Below, in pieces: positions 26,144 through 34,090 of a DNA stretch of 64,000 nucleotides. How positions within the stretch are numbered: the first letter of the stretch is position 1; each line of letters begins with the position of its first letter. The position numbers were made by a program, and so were the translations under genes. This DNA is from RYN-111 sp963760125 (GTDB lineage: Bacteria; Actinomycetota; Actinomycetes; Mycobacteriales; SCTD01). Location of the stretch: positions 1-64,000 of the forward strand of contig CAVXBV010000014.1 in the NCBI GenBank assembly GCA_963760125.1, read 5' to 3'. Under the pieces are notes generated by a model. It saw only the letters and a program-made list of their open reading frames with translations. It made no database searches and was not told the origin of the DNA.

Positions 26144-26623
26144 TCAGCGACCGGTGCGCAGCGACCGGAGCAGGTGAGCGGTGTCCAGGGCGGCCAGGGT
26201 GGCCTCGCGGCCCTTGTCCTCGTGGGAGTCGGGCAGGCCGGCGCGGTCGAGCGCCTGCTCGACGGTGTCGGTGGTCAGGACCCCGTTGCCGACGGGGGTG
26301 TGGCTGTCGAGCGAGATGCGGGTGAGCCCGTAGGTCACGGCGTCGCAGACGTAGGTGAAGTGTGGCGTGCCACCGCGCACGACGACGCCGAGGGCCACGA
26401 CCGCGTCATGGGTCGCGGCGAGCGCCTGGACGACGACCGGGAGCTCGACGGCACCGGCGACGCGGAGGACGGTGGGCTCGTCGACCTCGCAGGCCTCGGC
26501 CGTGCGCAGCGCGCTGGCGAGCAGCGCGTCGGTGATCTCCGTGTGCCAGCGGGTCGCGACGACCGCCAGCGTGAGCCCCTTGGCGCAGAAGGTCTCCGCG
26601 CCCGGGGCGCCCAGACCGCTCAT
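26144..26623 (-). CDS. ribH: 6,7-dimethyl-8-ribityllumazine synthase
   Basis: Penultimate riboflavin step, combining the ribitylaminouracil with dihydroxybutanone phosphate; forms an icosahedral capsid-like shell. 159 aa with VVATRWHTEITDALL, VAGAVELPVVVQALA, ALGVVVRGGTPHFTYV (the catalytic His region) and PVGNGVLTTDTVEQALDR. ATG overlaps the ribBA stop by ATGA. Confidence 0.97.
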   Translation of the reverse strand: MSGLGAPGAETFCAKGLTLAVVATRWHTEITDALLASALRTAEACEVDEPTVLRVAGAVELPVVVQALAATHDAVVALGVVVRGGTPHFTYVCDAVTYGLTRISLDSHTPVGNGVLTTDTVEQALDRAGLPDSHEDKGREATLAALDTAHLLRSLRTGR

Positions 26624-27891
26624 GGCGCCAGCAGCACGTCGTCGGCGCTGCCCTCGGTGTCCTCGTCCTCGAACGCGGCGAGGCCAGGCAGGTCGTGGCC
26701 CATCCGGTCGCGCTTGGTGCGCAGGTAGCGCAGGTTCTCCGGCGTGGCGTGCACGGCGAGCGGCTGTCGGCCGACGATCTCGAGGCCGTAGCCCTCCAGG
26801 CCGGCGCGCTTGGCCGGGTTGTTGGACAGCAGCGTCATGGTCTTGATCCCGAGGTCGACCAGGATCTGCGCGCCGGTGCCGTAGTCACGGGCGTCGGCCG
26901 GCAGGCCGAGCTCGAGGTTGGCGTCGACGGTGTCCGACCCGCCGTCCTGCAGCTGGTAGGCCTGCAGCTTGTGCATCAGCCCGATGCCCCGGCCCTCGTG
27001 GCCGCGCACGTAGAGCACGACGCCGCTCCCTGCCTCGGCGACGACCCGCAGTGCCGCATCGAGCTGGGGTCCGCAGTCGCAGCGGCGGGAGCCGAAGACG
27101 TCACCGGTGAGGCACTCGGAGTGGACGCGCACCAGCACGTCGTGGCCGTCCCCCAGGTCGCCCTTCACGAGCGCGACGTGGTCCACGCCGTCGAACGTGG
27201 ACTCGTAGCCGACGGCGAGGAACTCCCCGTGGGCCGTGGGGATCTTGGCCTCGGCGACCCGCACCACCTGCTTCTCGGTGCGTCGTCGGAAGGCGATGAG
27301 GTCCGCGATCGAGATGAGCGCCAGGTCGTGCTCGCGGGCAAACTCCCGCAGCTGCGGCAGCCGCGACATCGTGCCGTCGTCGTTGACGATCTCGCAGATG
27401 ACCCCGGCTGGGCGGAGGCCGGCCAGCCGCGCCAGGTCGACCGCGGCTTCGGTGTGGCCCGGGCGGCGCAGGACGCCACCGGGCTTGGCCTGCAGCGGGA
27501 ACACGTGGCCGGGCCGGACGAGGTCGTACGCCGAGGTCTGCGGGTCGGAGAGCAGCATGATCGTGCGCGCCCGGTCGGCGGCGCTGATCCCGGTGGTCAC
27601 GCCCTCACGCGCATCGACGCTGACGGTGAACGCCGTCTGCATGCGCTCGGTGTTGTGGGGCGCCATCTGCGCGAGCTGCAGGCGCTCGAGGGCGTCCTCC
27701 TCCATGGGGACGCACAACAGCCCGCGGCAGGCGGTCATCGTGAAGGCCACCAGCGCCGGGGTGGCGAGCTCGGCAGCGAAGACGAGGTCACCCTCGTTCT
27801 CGCGGTCCTCGTCGTCGACGACGACGATCGCCTTGCCGGCCGCGATGTCGGCGATGGCCCGCTCGATGCTGTCCAGGCCGGTGTCGCTCAT
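26620..27891 (-). CDS. ribBA: Bifunctional DHBP synthase / GTP cyclohydrolase II
   Basis: Supplies both precursors of riboflavin. Residues about 1-205 are the RibB domain (VVVDDEDRENEGDLVFAAE, RPGHVFPL, GHTEAAVDLARLAGL). Residues about 206-423 are the GTP cyclohydrolase II domain, with the zinc cysteines in SECLTGDVFGSRRCDCG and the RGHEGRGIGL motif. 423 aa, typical fusion length. A C-terminal acidic tail (EDEDTEGSADD) extends past the domain. Overlaps ribE upstream and ribH downstream by ATGA. Confidence 0.97.
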   Translation of the reverse strand: MSDTGLDSIERAIADIAAGKAIVVVDDEDRENEGDLVFAAELATPALVAFTMTACRGLLCVPMEEDALERLQLAQMAPHNTERMQTAFTVSVDAREGVTTGISAADRARTIMLLSDPQTSAYDLVRPGHVFPLQAKPGGVLRRPGHTEAAVDLARLAGLRPAGVICEIVNDDGTMSRLPQLREFAREHDLALISIADLIAFRRRTEKQVVRVAEAKIPTAHGEFLAVGYESTFDGVDHVALVKGDLGDGHDVLVRVHSECLTGDVFGSRRCDCGPQLDAALRVVAEAGSGVVLYVRGHEGRGIGLMHKLQAYQLQDGGSDTVDANLELGLPADARDYGTGAQILVDLGIKTMTLLSNNPAKRAGLEGYGLEIVGRQPLAVHATPENLRYLRTKRDRMGHDLPGLAAFEDEDTEGSADDVLLAP

Positions 27892-28481
27892 GCGCGCGCT
27901 CCGAGCAGCTTCTCGACGTACTTGGCAGTGATGTCGACCTCCAGGTTGACCGGGTCGCCGGGGCCCTTGCGGCCGAGGGTGGTGAGCGCGAGCGTGGTGG
28001 GGATGAGGCTGACCTCGAACCAGCCGGGCGCGAGGGCGCTGACGGTGAGTGAGACGCCGTCGACGGTGATCGAGCCCTTCTGGACGACGTACCGGTCGAG
28101 GTCGGCGGGCAGGGACAGCCGGACGACGGTCCAGCTCTCCGACGGTGTGGTGTGCAGGATCTGCGCGGTGCCGTCGACGTGGCCCTGGACCAGGTGACCA
28201 CCGAGGCGGTCCTGCAGGCGCACGGCGCGCTCGAGGTTGACGGGGCTGCCGACCCGCAGGGCGCCGAGCGCCGAGCGGTCCAGGCTCTCCTGCATCACGT
28301 CGACGGTGAAGGCACCGGCCTCGTGGGTCACCACGGTGAGGCAGACGCCGTTCACCATGATCGAGTCGCCGTGCTTGGCATCACTGGTGACCAGGGGGCC
28401 GCGCACGGTCAGTCGGGCGGCGTCGGGCAGGTCCTGCCACCCGGTGACCTCACCGAGCTCCTCGACGATCCCCGTGAACAT
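27888..28481 (-). CDS. ribE: Riboflavin synthase alpha chain
   Basis: Dismutates two lumazines to riboflavin. 197 aa made of two similar lumazine-binding barrels: the first starts MFTGIVEELGEV, with SIMVNGVCLTVV; the second has HLVQGHVDGTAQI and SITVDGVSLTVS. It is preceded by a 129-nt gap from ribD that holds a hairpin and a possible promoter, so ribE-ribBA-ribH may be transcribed separately from ribD. Confidence 0.97.
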   Translation of the reverse strand: MFTGIVEELGEVTGWQDLPDAARLTVRGPLVTSDAKHGDSIMVNGVCLTVVTHEAGAFTVDVMQESLDRSALGALRVGSPVNLERAVRLQDRLGGHLVQGHVDGTAQILHTTPSESWTVVRLSLPADLDRYVVQKGSITVDGVSLTVSALAPGWFEVSLIPTTLALTTLGRKGPGDPVNLEVDITAKYVEKLLGARA

Positions 28482-28538
28482 GTCCGTCTCCCGTGCTCGG
28501 TGGCTCCGGGACGGACGGAGCGCGCGACTGTTGCTGCG

Positions 28539-28592
28539 AGTCTAGGGACACCGGACCCCGACAGCCGACCCTGAGGTCCCGCTGAGCGGGAC
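28539..28592 (-). promoter_or_regulatory. ribD-ribE intergenic hairpin and possible ribE -10
   Basis: GTCCCGC-TGA-GCGGGAC (28576-28592) is a perfect 7-bp stem with a 3-nt loop, 18 nt after the ribD stop and without a T-run. A TAGACT hexamer on the minus strand (28539-28544) fits an actinobacterial -10 about 58 nt upstream of ribE; its -35 is weak. I looked for an FMN riboswitch here and found no conserved RFN elements. Confidence 0.35.
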
Positions 28593-28610
28593 GCGCCAGG
28601 GAGGTCCTCG

Positions 28611-29618
28611 TCACGCCTGGCGGGGCCGCAGCACCAGCCGCACGTCCTCACCGAACCGTGTGACGTCGTGCAGGAGCCACCGGAGGGCGTCGTCGACGGA
28701 GGTGATCCCCAGGTCCCCGACCGCGCCCGGTCCTGCGCCGAGCAGGGCCGGCGCGACGTAGGCGCGGATCTCGTCCACCAGTCCCGCGGTGACGAACGCC
28801 GCGGTCAGGGTCGGGCCGCCCTCGAGGAGCAGATGGACGACCCCCCGTGCCGCGAGGTCGGCCAGCACCTGCTCGAGGGACGGAACGTCGGTGAGGTGCA
28901 GGGTGGCGGCGCTGCCGTCGAGCACGCGCGCCCCGGCGGGGACCCGACCCGCGCGGTCCAGCACCACCCGGAGGGGCTGGCGTCCCGGGTCGGGGCGGAC
29001 CGTGAGCTGCGGATCGTCGGCGAGGACGGTGCCGCTGCCGACGAGGACAGCGTCGACCTGGCTGCGGAACGCGTGCACGTCGGCGCGGGCGGCCTCGCCG
29101 GTGATCCAGCGGGAGGTCCCGTCGGAGGCGGCGACCCGTCCGTCGAGGGTGGTCGCCGTCTTCCACGTGACGAAGGGGCGGCCGGTCCGCTGGCGGTGCA
29201 GCCACGGAGCAAGCGGACCGGAGGCCACCTCGTCCTCGAGGACTCCGGTGACGACCTCGACGCCCGCAGCCCGCAAGCGCGCCACCCCGCCGCCCGCCAG
29301 GGCCGTCGGCTCGGCGCAGGCCACGACGACGCGCTGCACACCCGCAGCGAGCAGCGCGCTGGTGCACGGTCCGGTGCGGCCGGTGTGGTCACACGGCTCG
29401 AGGGTCACGACCACCGTGTGGACGGGACCCGGGGCTGCCTCCAGGGCGACCACCTCGGCGTGCCGCCCACCGGGGGGCTCGGTCGCCCCCACGCTGATCA
29501 CCGCGTCGTCCGCGCCCAGCGCCACGGCACCGACCGGCGGGTTGGGGCTGGTGGTCCCGACGACCTGGGACGACACCGCGACGGCGCGACGCATGGCGCC
29601 GATCAGGACCGGGTCCAC
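28611..29618 (-). CDS. ribD: Bifunctional riboflavin deaminase/reductase
   Basis: Two successive riboflavin steps on the pyrimidine ring. N-terminal deaminase (residues 1-145) with the zinc motif GGRHAEVVAL and LEPCDHTGRTGPCTSALL; C-terminal reductase (about 146-335) with FVTWKTATTLDGRVAASDGTSRWITG and LLLEGGPTLTAAFV. GTG start at 29618, 8 nt after the stop of the GGDEF gene. The usual third CN-type segment, CxDPN in many RibD proteins, here reads ACAEPTALAGGG. Confidence 0.95.
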   Translation of the reverse strand: MDPVLIGAMRRAVAVSSQVVGTTSPNPPVGAVALGADDAVISVGATEPPGGRHAEVVALEAAPGPVHTVVVTLEPCDHTGRTGPCTSALLAAGVQRVVVACAEPTALAGGGVARLRAAGVEVVTGVLEDEVASGPLAPWLHRQRTGRPFVTWKTATTLDGRVAASDGTSRWITGEAARADVHAFRSQVDAVLVGSGTVLADDPQLTVRPDPGRQPLRVVLDRAGRVPAGARVLDGSAATLHLTDVPSLEQVLADLAARGVVHLLLEGGPTLTAAFVTAGLVDEIRAYVAPALLGAGPGAVGDLGITSVDDALRWLLHDVTRFGEDVRLVLRPRQA

Positions 29619-29626
29619 GCGCGTGC

Positions 29627-30541
29627 TCAGCGCCGCCGGTCGATCGCCACGAACGAGCCGGGCGTGCCCTTGGCGACGGTCTTCATCTCGCTGGCGGCCG
29701 CGATGACCTCGCGGAAGTCGCGCTCCGCCGCGCGGCGGTACGCCACCCCGATGCTGACGGTCACCAGGGCCTGCTGCCGCGCCTCACCGCGCCGGTCCAC
29801 CACCTCGAGGTAACCCCGCCGCGCATCGGCCGTGTCGTGGTGCCCCGGCGACAGCGCGTCGAACTCGGCGGCGGCGTCCAGGCACAGCGGCTCGGCCTGC
29901 TCCGAGGTGCACACCAGCACGAAGTCGTCCCCGCCGACGTGGCCGAGGAAGGCCGCCGGTTCGCCCGCACGCAGCACGGCCCGCTGCAGGCAGGCGGCGA
30001 GCAGCTGGAGCAGGTCGTCGCCCCGGCCGAAGCCGTAGGCGTCGTTGAAGCCCTTGAACTCGTCGAGGTCCACGTGGCAGACGGCGTAGTCCTCACCCGC
30101 ACCGGCACGACTGGCGATCTCGACGTCGATCCGGTGGTTGCCCGGCAGCCCGGTCAACGGCGACAGGGCGCGGATGTCGGCCGTACGGCGCAAGGTGCCA
30201 CCGACGCGGGCCACCAGGTCGAGGGTGTCGAACGGCTTGCTGATCACGTCGTCGGCGCCCGCCGCCAGGCCGTGGTCCCGGTCGGAGCCCTCCGGGTCGT
30301 CGCTGAGCAGGATGACGGGCAGCGAGGAGGTCGGCGGGTGGGCCCGCAACTTCAGCAGCGTCTCCATGCCGACCGGTCCGGACGCGAGCAGCAGCAGGTC
30401 GGGTCGGGTGGCGACGGCCCGGTCGACGGTGCGGGCAGCATCGGCGAGCACGTCGACGGCGTACCCCTCGAGCTGCAGGTCGGCGGCGAGGAACCTCGTC
30501 AGGTCGGCGTCGTCGTCGACGACGAGGATCCGGCCGCTCAC
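29627..30541 (-). CDS. GGDEF protein with degenerate receiver domain
   Basis: Probable diguanylate cyclase, 304 aa: an N-terminal receiver-like domain (1-120) and a GGDEF domain (125-300). The GGDEF half has DLDEFKGFNDAYGFGRGDDLL and the active-site GGDDF (203-207), an accepted active variant; no RxxD inhibitory site is visible upstream. The receiver keeps the acidic pair (VVDDD) and the lysine (SKPF), but the phosphoacceptor position reads LLLLASGPVG, Ala 53 in place of Asp, so it should not be phosphorylated. GTG overlaps the rpe stop (GTGA). It may make c-di-GMP for BldD encoded in the same window. Confidence 0.87.
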   Translation of the reverse strand: MSGRILVVDDDADLTRFLAADLQLEGYAVDVLADAARTVDRAVATRPDLLLLASGPVGMETLLKLRAHPPTSSLPVILLSDDPEGSDRDHGLAAGADDVISKPFDTLDLVARVGGTLRRTADIRALSPLTGLPGNHRIDVEIASRAGAGEDYAVCHVDLDEFKGFNDAYGFGRGDDLLQLLAACLQRAVLRAGEPAAFLGHVGGDDFVLVCTSEQAEPLCLDAAAEFDALSPGHHDTADARRGYLEVVDRRGEARQQALVTVSIGVAYRRAAERDFREVIAAASEMKTVAKGTPGSFVAIDRRR

Positions 30542-31191
30542 GACGCCGCCAGCGCCCGGAGCCGGTCGATGGCCGCGGCAGGGTCGGGATCGCCGTAGAC
30601 CGCGCTCCCCGCGACGAAGACGTTCGCGCCCGCCTCGGCCGCGCGCTCGATGGTCTCGTCGCTCACGCCGCCGTCCACCTGCAGCCAGATGTCGCGGTCG
30701 CCGATCGCGTCCCGGCAGCGCCGGATCTTGGGCAGCGTGTCGTCCATGAACGCCTGACCGCCGAACCCCGGCTCGATGGTCATCACCAGCAGCATGTCGA
30801 AGGACCCGAGCAGGTCGAGGTACGGCTCGATGGCGGTCGACGGGTTGAGCGCGAGTCCCGCGCGTGCGCCGGCGGCGCGGATCGTGCGGGCTGTGCGCAG
30901 CGGCGACTGCGAGGCCTCGGCGTGGAAGGTCACGCTTCCCGCGCCGGCCTCGGCGTACGACGGCGCCCACCGGTCCGGGTCGTCGATCATGAGGTGGCAG
31001 TCGACGGGGATCTGCGTCGCCTTCATCAGCGCCTCGATGACCGGCAGCCCGAGCGTGAGGTTGGGGACGAACCGGTAGTCCATGACGTCGAGGTGCAGCC
31101 AGTCGGCGTGCCCCTCGACGCGCGCGGCCTCGTCCGCCAGGCGCGCGAAGTCGGCCGAGAGCATGCTGGGAAAGATCATCGGGCCGGCCAT
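30538..31191 (-). CDS. rpe: Ribulose-phosphate 3-epimerase
   Basis: Interconverts ribulose-5-P and xylulose-5-P in the pentose phosphate pathway, which also supplies ribulose-5-P for the adjacent riboflavin genes. TIM barrel of 217 aa: IFPSMLSADFARL, the metal-binding LHLDVMDYRFVPNLTLG, HLMIDDPDRW, VMTIEPGFGGQAF and VDGGVSDETI with the catalytic Asp, VAGSAVYG. It ends overlapping the GGDEF gene. Confidence 0.97.
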   Translation of the reverse strand: MAGPMIFPSMLSADFARLADEAARVEGHADWLHLDVMDYRFVPNLTLGLPVIEALMKATQIPVDCHLMIDDPDRWAPSYAEAGAGSVTFHAEASQSPLRTARTIRAAGARAGLALNPSTAIEPYLDLLGSFDMLLVMTIEPGFGGQAFMDDTLPKIRRCRDAIGDRDIWLQVDGGVSDETIERAAEAGANVFVAGSAVYGDPDPAAAIDRLRALAAS

Positions 31192-31213
31192 GCGGCGCAG
31201 CCTAATCCCTCCC

Positions 31214-32608
31214 TCAGGCCTTCTTGAGCACCGCGAGGAACATCGCGTCGGTCCCGTGCCGGTGCGGCCACAGCTGCACCGTGGGGCCGGCCCCGAGGTC
31301 GGGAACGCCGGGCAGCAGGGGCCGGGCGTCGACCTGGGTCAGTCCGGGGTGGCGGCGCAGCAGGTCGAGCACGGGCACCGCGGTCTCGGCCAGGTGCGGG
31401 GAGCAGGTGACGTACGCCAGCAGGCCGCCCGGCCGCAGCAGCCGCACGGCAGCGTCGAGCAGCTCACCTTGCAGCGCGGTGAGACCGGGCAGGTCGCTCG
31501 GCTGACGCCGCCAGCGCGCCTCCGGGCGTCGGCGCAGCGCGCCCAGGCCGGAGCACGGCGCGTCGACGAGCACCCGGTCGACCGTGCCGTCCGCGAGCGG
31601 GGGGCGCCGTCCGTCCGCGGTCACGACCTCGCGGACGCCCGCCTTGCGCACGAGCGCCGCGCGGTGCTCCTGTACCTCGACGGCCACCAGCCGTGCCCCG
31701 CGGTCGATCGCCAGGGCCTCGAGCAGGGCCGCCTTGCCCCCGGGGCCGGCGCACAGGTCGACCCAGAGCCCGTCAGGACCGTCGAGCTCAGCAGCGGCGA
31801 GGGCGAGGGCGACGAGCTGGCTGCCCTCGTCCTGGACGCCGGCCCGACCGCTGCGTACCGCCTTGAGCTCACCGGGGGCGCCACCCTCCTCCAGCCGGAC
31901 GGCGCGCGCGGACCACGGCCCGGGGACCCCACCGGACTCGGCGGCCAGGACGTCGCGGTCCATAGTGCGCGCGACCAGGTGGACCTCGGGGCGCGCGTCG
32001 TCGGCGAGCAGGGCCAGCCGCGCCTCGGCCAGGTCTCCGCGCAGCGCGTCCCGGAACGCCTGGGTGATCCAGCGCGGGTGGGCGGTGTCCAGGGCGACGG
32101 CGTCGACCTCGTCCGCCGGTCGCAGCTGGGCCAGCCACGCGTCGAGGTCCTGGGCCGCGACCTTGCGCAGCACGGCGTTGCAGAACGCGCCAGGGCCCGC
32201 GCTGATGCGGGTGCGGGCGACGTCGACCGTCGCGCTGACGGCGGCGTGGCTGGGGATCCGGGTCCGGAGCAGCTGGTAGGCCCCGAGGCGCAGCACGTCG
32301 AGCACCGGGCCGTCGACCTGGGACAGCGGCCGGTCCACGCAGGCCTGCAGGACCACGTCGAGCTGCCCCTGTGCGCGCAGCGTGCCGTAGGCCAGCTCGG
32401 TCGCGAGCGCCGCGTCGCGTCCGGACAGCCCGCGTTCCTTCAGCAGCCCGGGCAGCACCAGGTTGGCGTAGGCGTCCTGCTCCCGGACCGCCTTGAGCAC
32501 GTCAAACGCGGTGAGCCGGACCGGGTCGCGCGTCGGCTTGTGCAGCTGGGGTCGGCTGGGCCGGGGCGGCCCGTTGCGGCGTACGCGCTTGGCGGGGTCG
32601 TCGGTCAT
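31214..32608 (-). CDS. rsmB: 16S rRNA m5C967 methyltransferase RsmB
   Basis: SAM-dependent cytosine-5 methyltransferase. 464 aa: a basic N-terminus, a NusB-like RNA-binding domain (TAFDVLKAVREQDAYANLVLP, ATELAYGTLR), then the Rossmann methyltransferase with DLCAGPGGKAALLEAL, VDAPCSGLGALRRRPEARW (catalytic Cys) and the second Cys in VTCSPHLAETA. ATG 32608 overlaps the fmt stop by ATGA. Confidence 0.95.
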   Translation of the reverse strand: MTDDPAKRVRRNGPPRPSRPQLHKPTRDPVRLTAFDVLKAVREQDAYANLVLPGLLKERGLSGRDAALATELAYGTLRAQGQLDVVLQACVDRPLSQVDGPVLDVLRLGAYQLLRTRIPSHAAVSATVDVARTRISAGPGAFCNAVLRKVAAQDLDAWLAQLRPADEVDAVALDTAHPRWITQAFRDALRGDLAEARLALLADDARPEVHLVARTMDRDVLAAESGGVPGPWSARAVRLEEGGAPGELKAVRSGRAGVQDEGSQLVALALAAAELDGPDGLWVDLCAGPGGKAALLEALAIDRGARLVAVEVQEHRAALVRKAGVREVVTADGRRPPLADGTVDRVLVDAPCSGLGALRRRPEARWRRQPSDLPGLTALQGELLDAAVRLLRPGGLLAYVTCSPHLAETAVPVLDLLRRHPGLTQVDARPLLPGVPDLGAGPTVQLWPHRHGTDAMFLAVLKKA

Positions 32609-33513
32609 GTGAAGGCCTCTCCGGGCTCGACGCGCAGGCCGCGCAGCCAGTCGGCGGCGGCCATCTGGCCCTTGCCCTCGGGGCGCACCCAGCCCAGGCG
32701 CACGGCCTCGGTCGCCGTGCCGACGAGGTCCCCGTCGAGCACTCCGGGCTCGAGCAGCGCACCGGCCCGGGTGACGGGACCGAGCTTGACGCGCTTGTCG
32801 CGGAACGTCGTCCACGCGCCGGGCGCGGGAGTGCACGCCCGCACCAGCCGGTCGACGCGCAGGGCCGGCGTGGTCCAGTCGACGCGCGCGTCGTCGACCC
32901 CGATCTTCGGCGCGTGCGACACCCCCTCGGCGGGTTGGGGCACGGCGTGCACGGTGCCCTCGTCGAGAGCGTCGAGGGTGGCGACCAGCAGCCCCGCACC
33001 CGCGTGCGCGAGCCGGGTGAGCAGGTCGCCGCTGGTGTCCGCCGGGCGTACCTGCTCGGTGAGGGTGCCGAACACCGGGCCGGTGTCCATGCCCCGCTCG
33101 ATGAGGAAGGTCGTCGCCCCGGTGACGTCGTCGCCGGCGAGGAGGGCGTGCTGCACGGGCGCCGCCCCGCGCCACGCCGGCAGCAGCGAGAAGTGCAGGT
33201 TGATCCAGCCGATCCGGGGCAGGGCGAGCGCCGACTCGGGCAGCAGCGCGCCGTACGCCACGGTCGGGCACGCATCGACCTCGAGCGCCTGCAGCGCGGC
33301 CTGGAAGTCGGGGTCGCGCGGGTGGTCCGGAGCGAGGACGGTCAGCCCGTGCTCGAGGGCGAGCTCCTTGACCGGACTGGGGCGAAGGGTGCGTCCACGG
33401 CCGGCCGGGGCGTCGGGGCGCGTGACGACCGCGACGACCTCGTGGCGGGACGCAAGCAGGGCCTCGAGGCTCGGAAGAGCCACCTCGGGGGTGCCGGCGA
33501 AGGCGAGCCTCAG
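32605..33513 (-). CDS. fmt: Methionyl-tRNA formyltransferase, CTG start
   Basis: Formylates initiator Met-tRNA. 302 aa with the family N-terminus RLAFAGTPEVALPSLEALL, the folate-site IGWINLHFSLLPAWRGAAPV (NLHxSLLP) and a C-terminal OB-like tRNA domain. The only codon that gives the normal N-terminus is CTG at 33511-33513, overlapping the def stop as CTGA in the manner of the ATGA overlaps around it. The upstream in-frame codon (GTT) cannot start and the frame contains no ATG/GTG nearby. CTG initiation is therefore the best reading, though rare. Confidence 0.94.
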   Translation of the reverse strand: MRLAFAGTPEVALPSLEALLASRHEVVAVVTRPDAPAGRGRTLRPSPVKELALEHGLTVLAPDHPRDPDFQAALQALEVDACPTVAYGALLPESALALPRIGWINLHFSLLPAWRGAAPVQHALLAGDDVTGATTFLIERGMDTGPVFGTLTEQVRPADTSGDLLTRLAHAGAGLLVATLDALDEGTVHAVPQPAEGVSHAPKIGVDDARVDWTTPALRVDRLVRACTPAPGAWTTFRDKRVKLGPVTRAGALLEPGVLDGDLVGTATEAVRLGWVRPEGKGQMAAADWLRGLRVEPGEAFT

Positions 33514-34058
33514 GTCGCCCGTCCGAACAGCGGGTGCGGGCTGGCCTTGACGACCGGGACCGGCTGCTGGGACCACTCCGCGAGCCGGACCGCCTCGAGC
33601 GCCGCGCGCTTGGTCTCGGGGTCGAGGCGGTCGACGAACAGCACACCGTCCAGGTGGTCGGACTCGTGCTGCACGCAGCGGGCGAGCAGGTCCGAGCCCT
33701 CCACGGTGATCGGGTCGCCGTACTCGTTCTGGCCGTGCGCCACGACGTGCAGCTTGCGGACGCAGTCGAAGGTGAGGCCGGGCAGCGACAGGCAGCCCTC
33801 CGGGCCCTCCTCCTCCTCGTCGTGGGGGAAGTGCAGCACCGGGTTGATCAGGTGGCCGACGACGTCGTCCACGTCGTAGGTGAACACCCGGAGGCTCACG
33901 CCGATCTGGGGGGCGGCCAGGCCGACCCCGGGAGCCTCCTGCATGGTCTCGACGAGGTCCTTGACGAGGACGCGCAGCTCCTTGTCGAACGTCGTGACGA
34001 CCTCGGCGGGCGTGCGCAGCACGGGGTCGCCCATGAGCCGGATCGGTCGCAACGCCAT
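33510..34058 (-). CDS. def: Peptide deformylase
   Basis: Removes the formyl group from nascent proteins, the counterpart of the neighbouring fmt. 182 aa with motif 1 GVGLAAPQIG (44-53), motif 2 EGCLSLPG (metal-binding Cys about 89) and motif 3 QHESDHLDG (HExxH, 131-135). I chose ATG 34058 because it gives the common start ALRPIRLMGDPVLR; an in-frame ATG 9 nt upstream (34067) is equally free of a clear ribosome-binding site. Confidence 0.96.
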   Translation of the reverse strand: MALRPIRLMGDPVLRTPAEVVTTFDKELRVLVKDLVETMQEAPGVGLAAPQIGVSLRVFTYDVDDVVGHLINPVLHFPHDEEEEGPEGCLSLPGLTFDCVRKLHVVAHGQNEYGDPITVEGSDLLARCVQHESDHLDGVLFVDRLDPETKRAALEAVRLAEWSQQPVPVVKASPHPLFGRAT

Positions 34059-34090
34059 GCCTCCCATGCTAGGCGAGACGACCGAAGGGC

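Noticed and set aside
28482..28610. FMN riboswitch upstream of ribE
   Set aside because: I compared the minus-strand sequence with the conserved RFN segments and found none; only a short hairpin is present.
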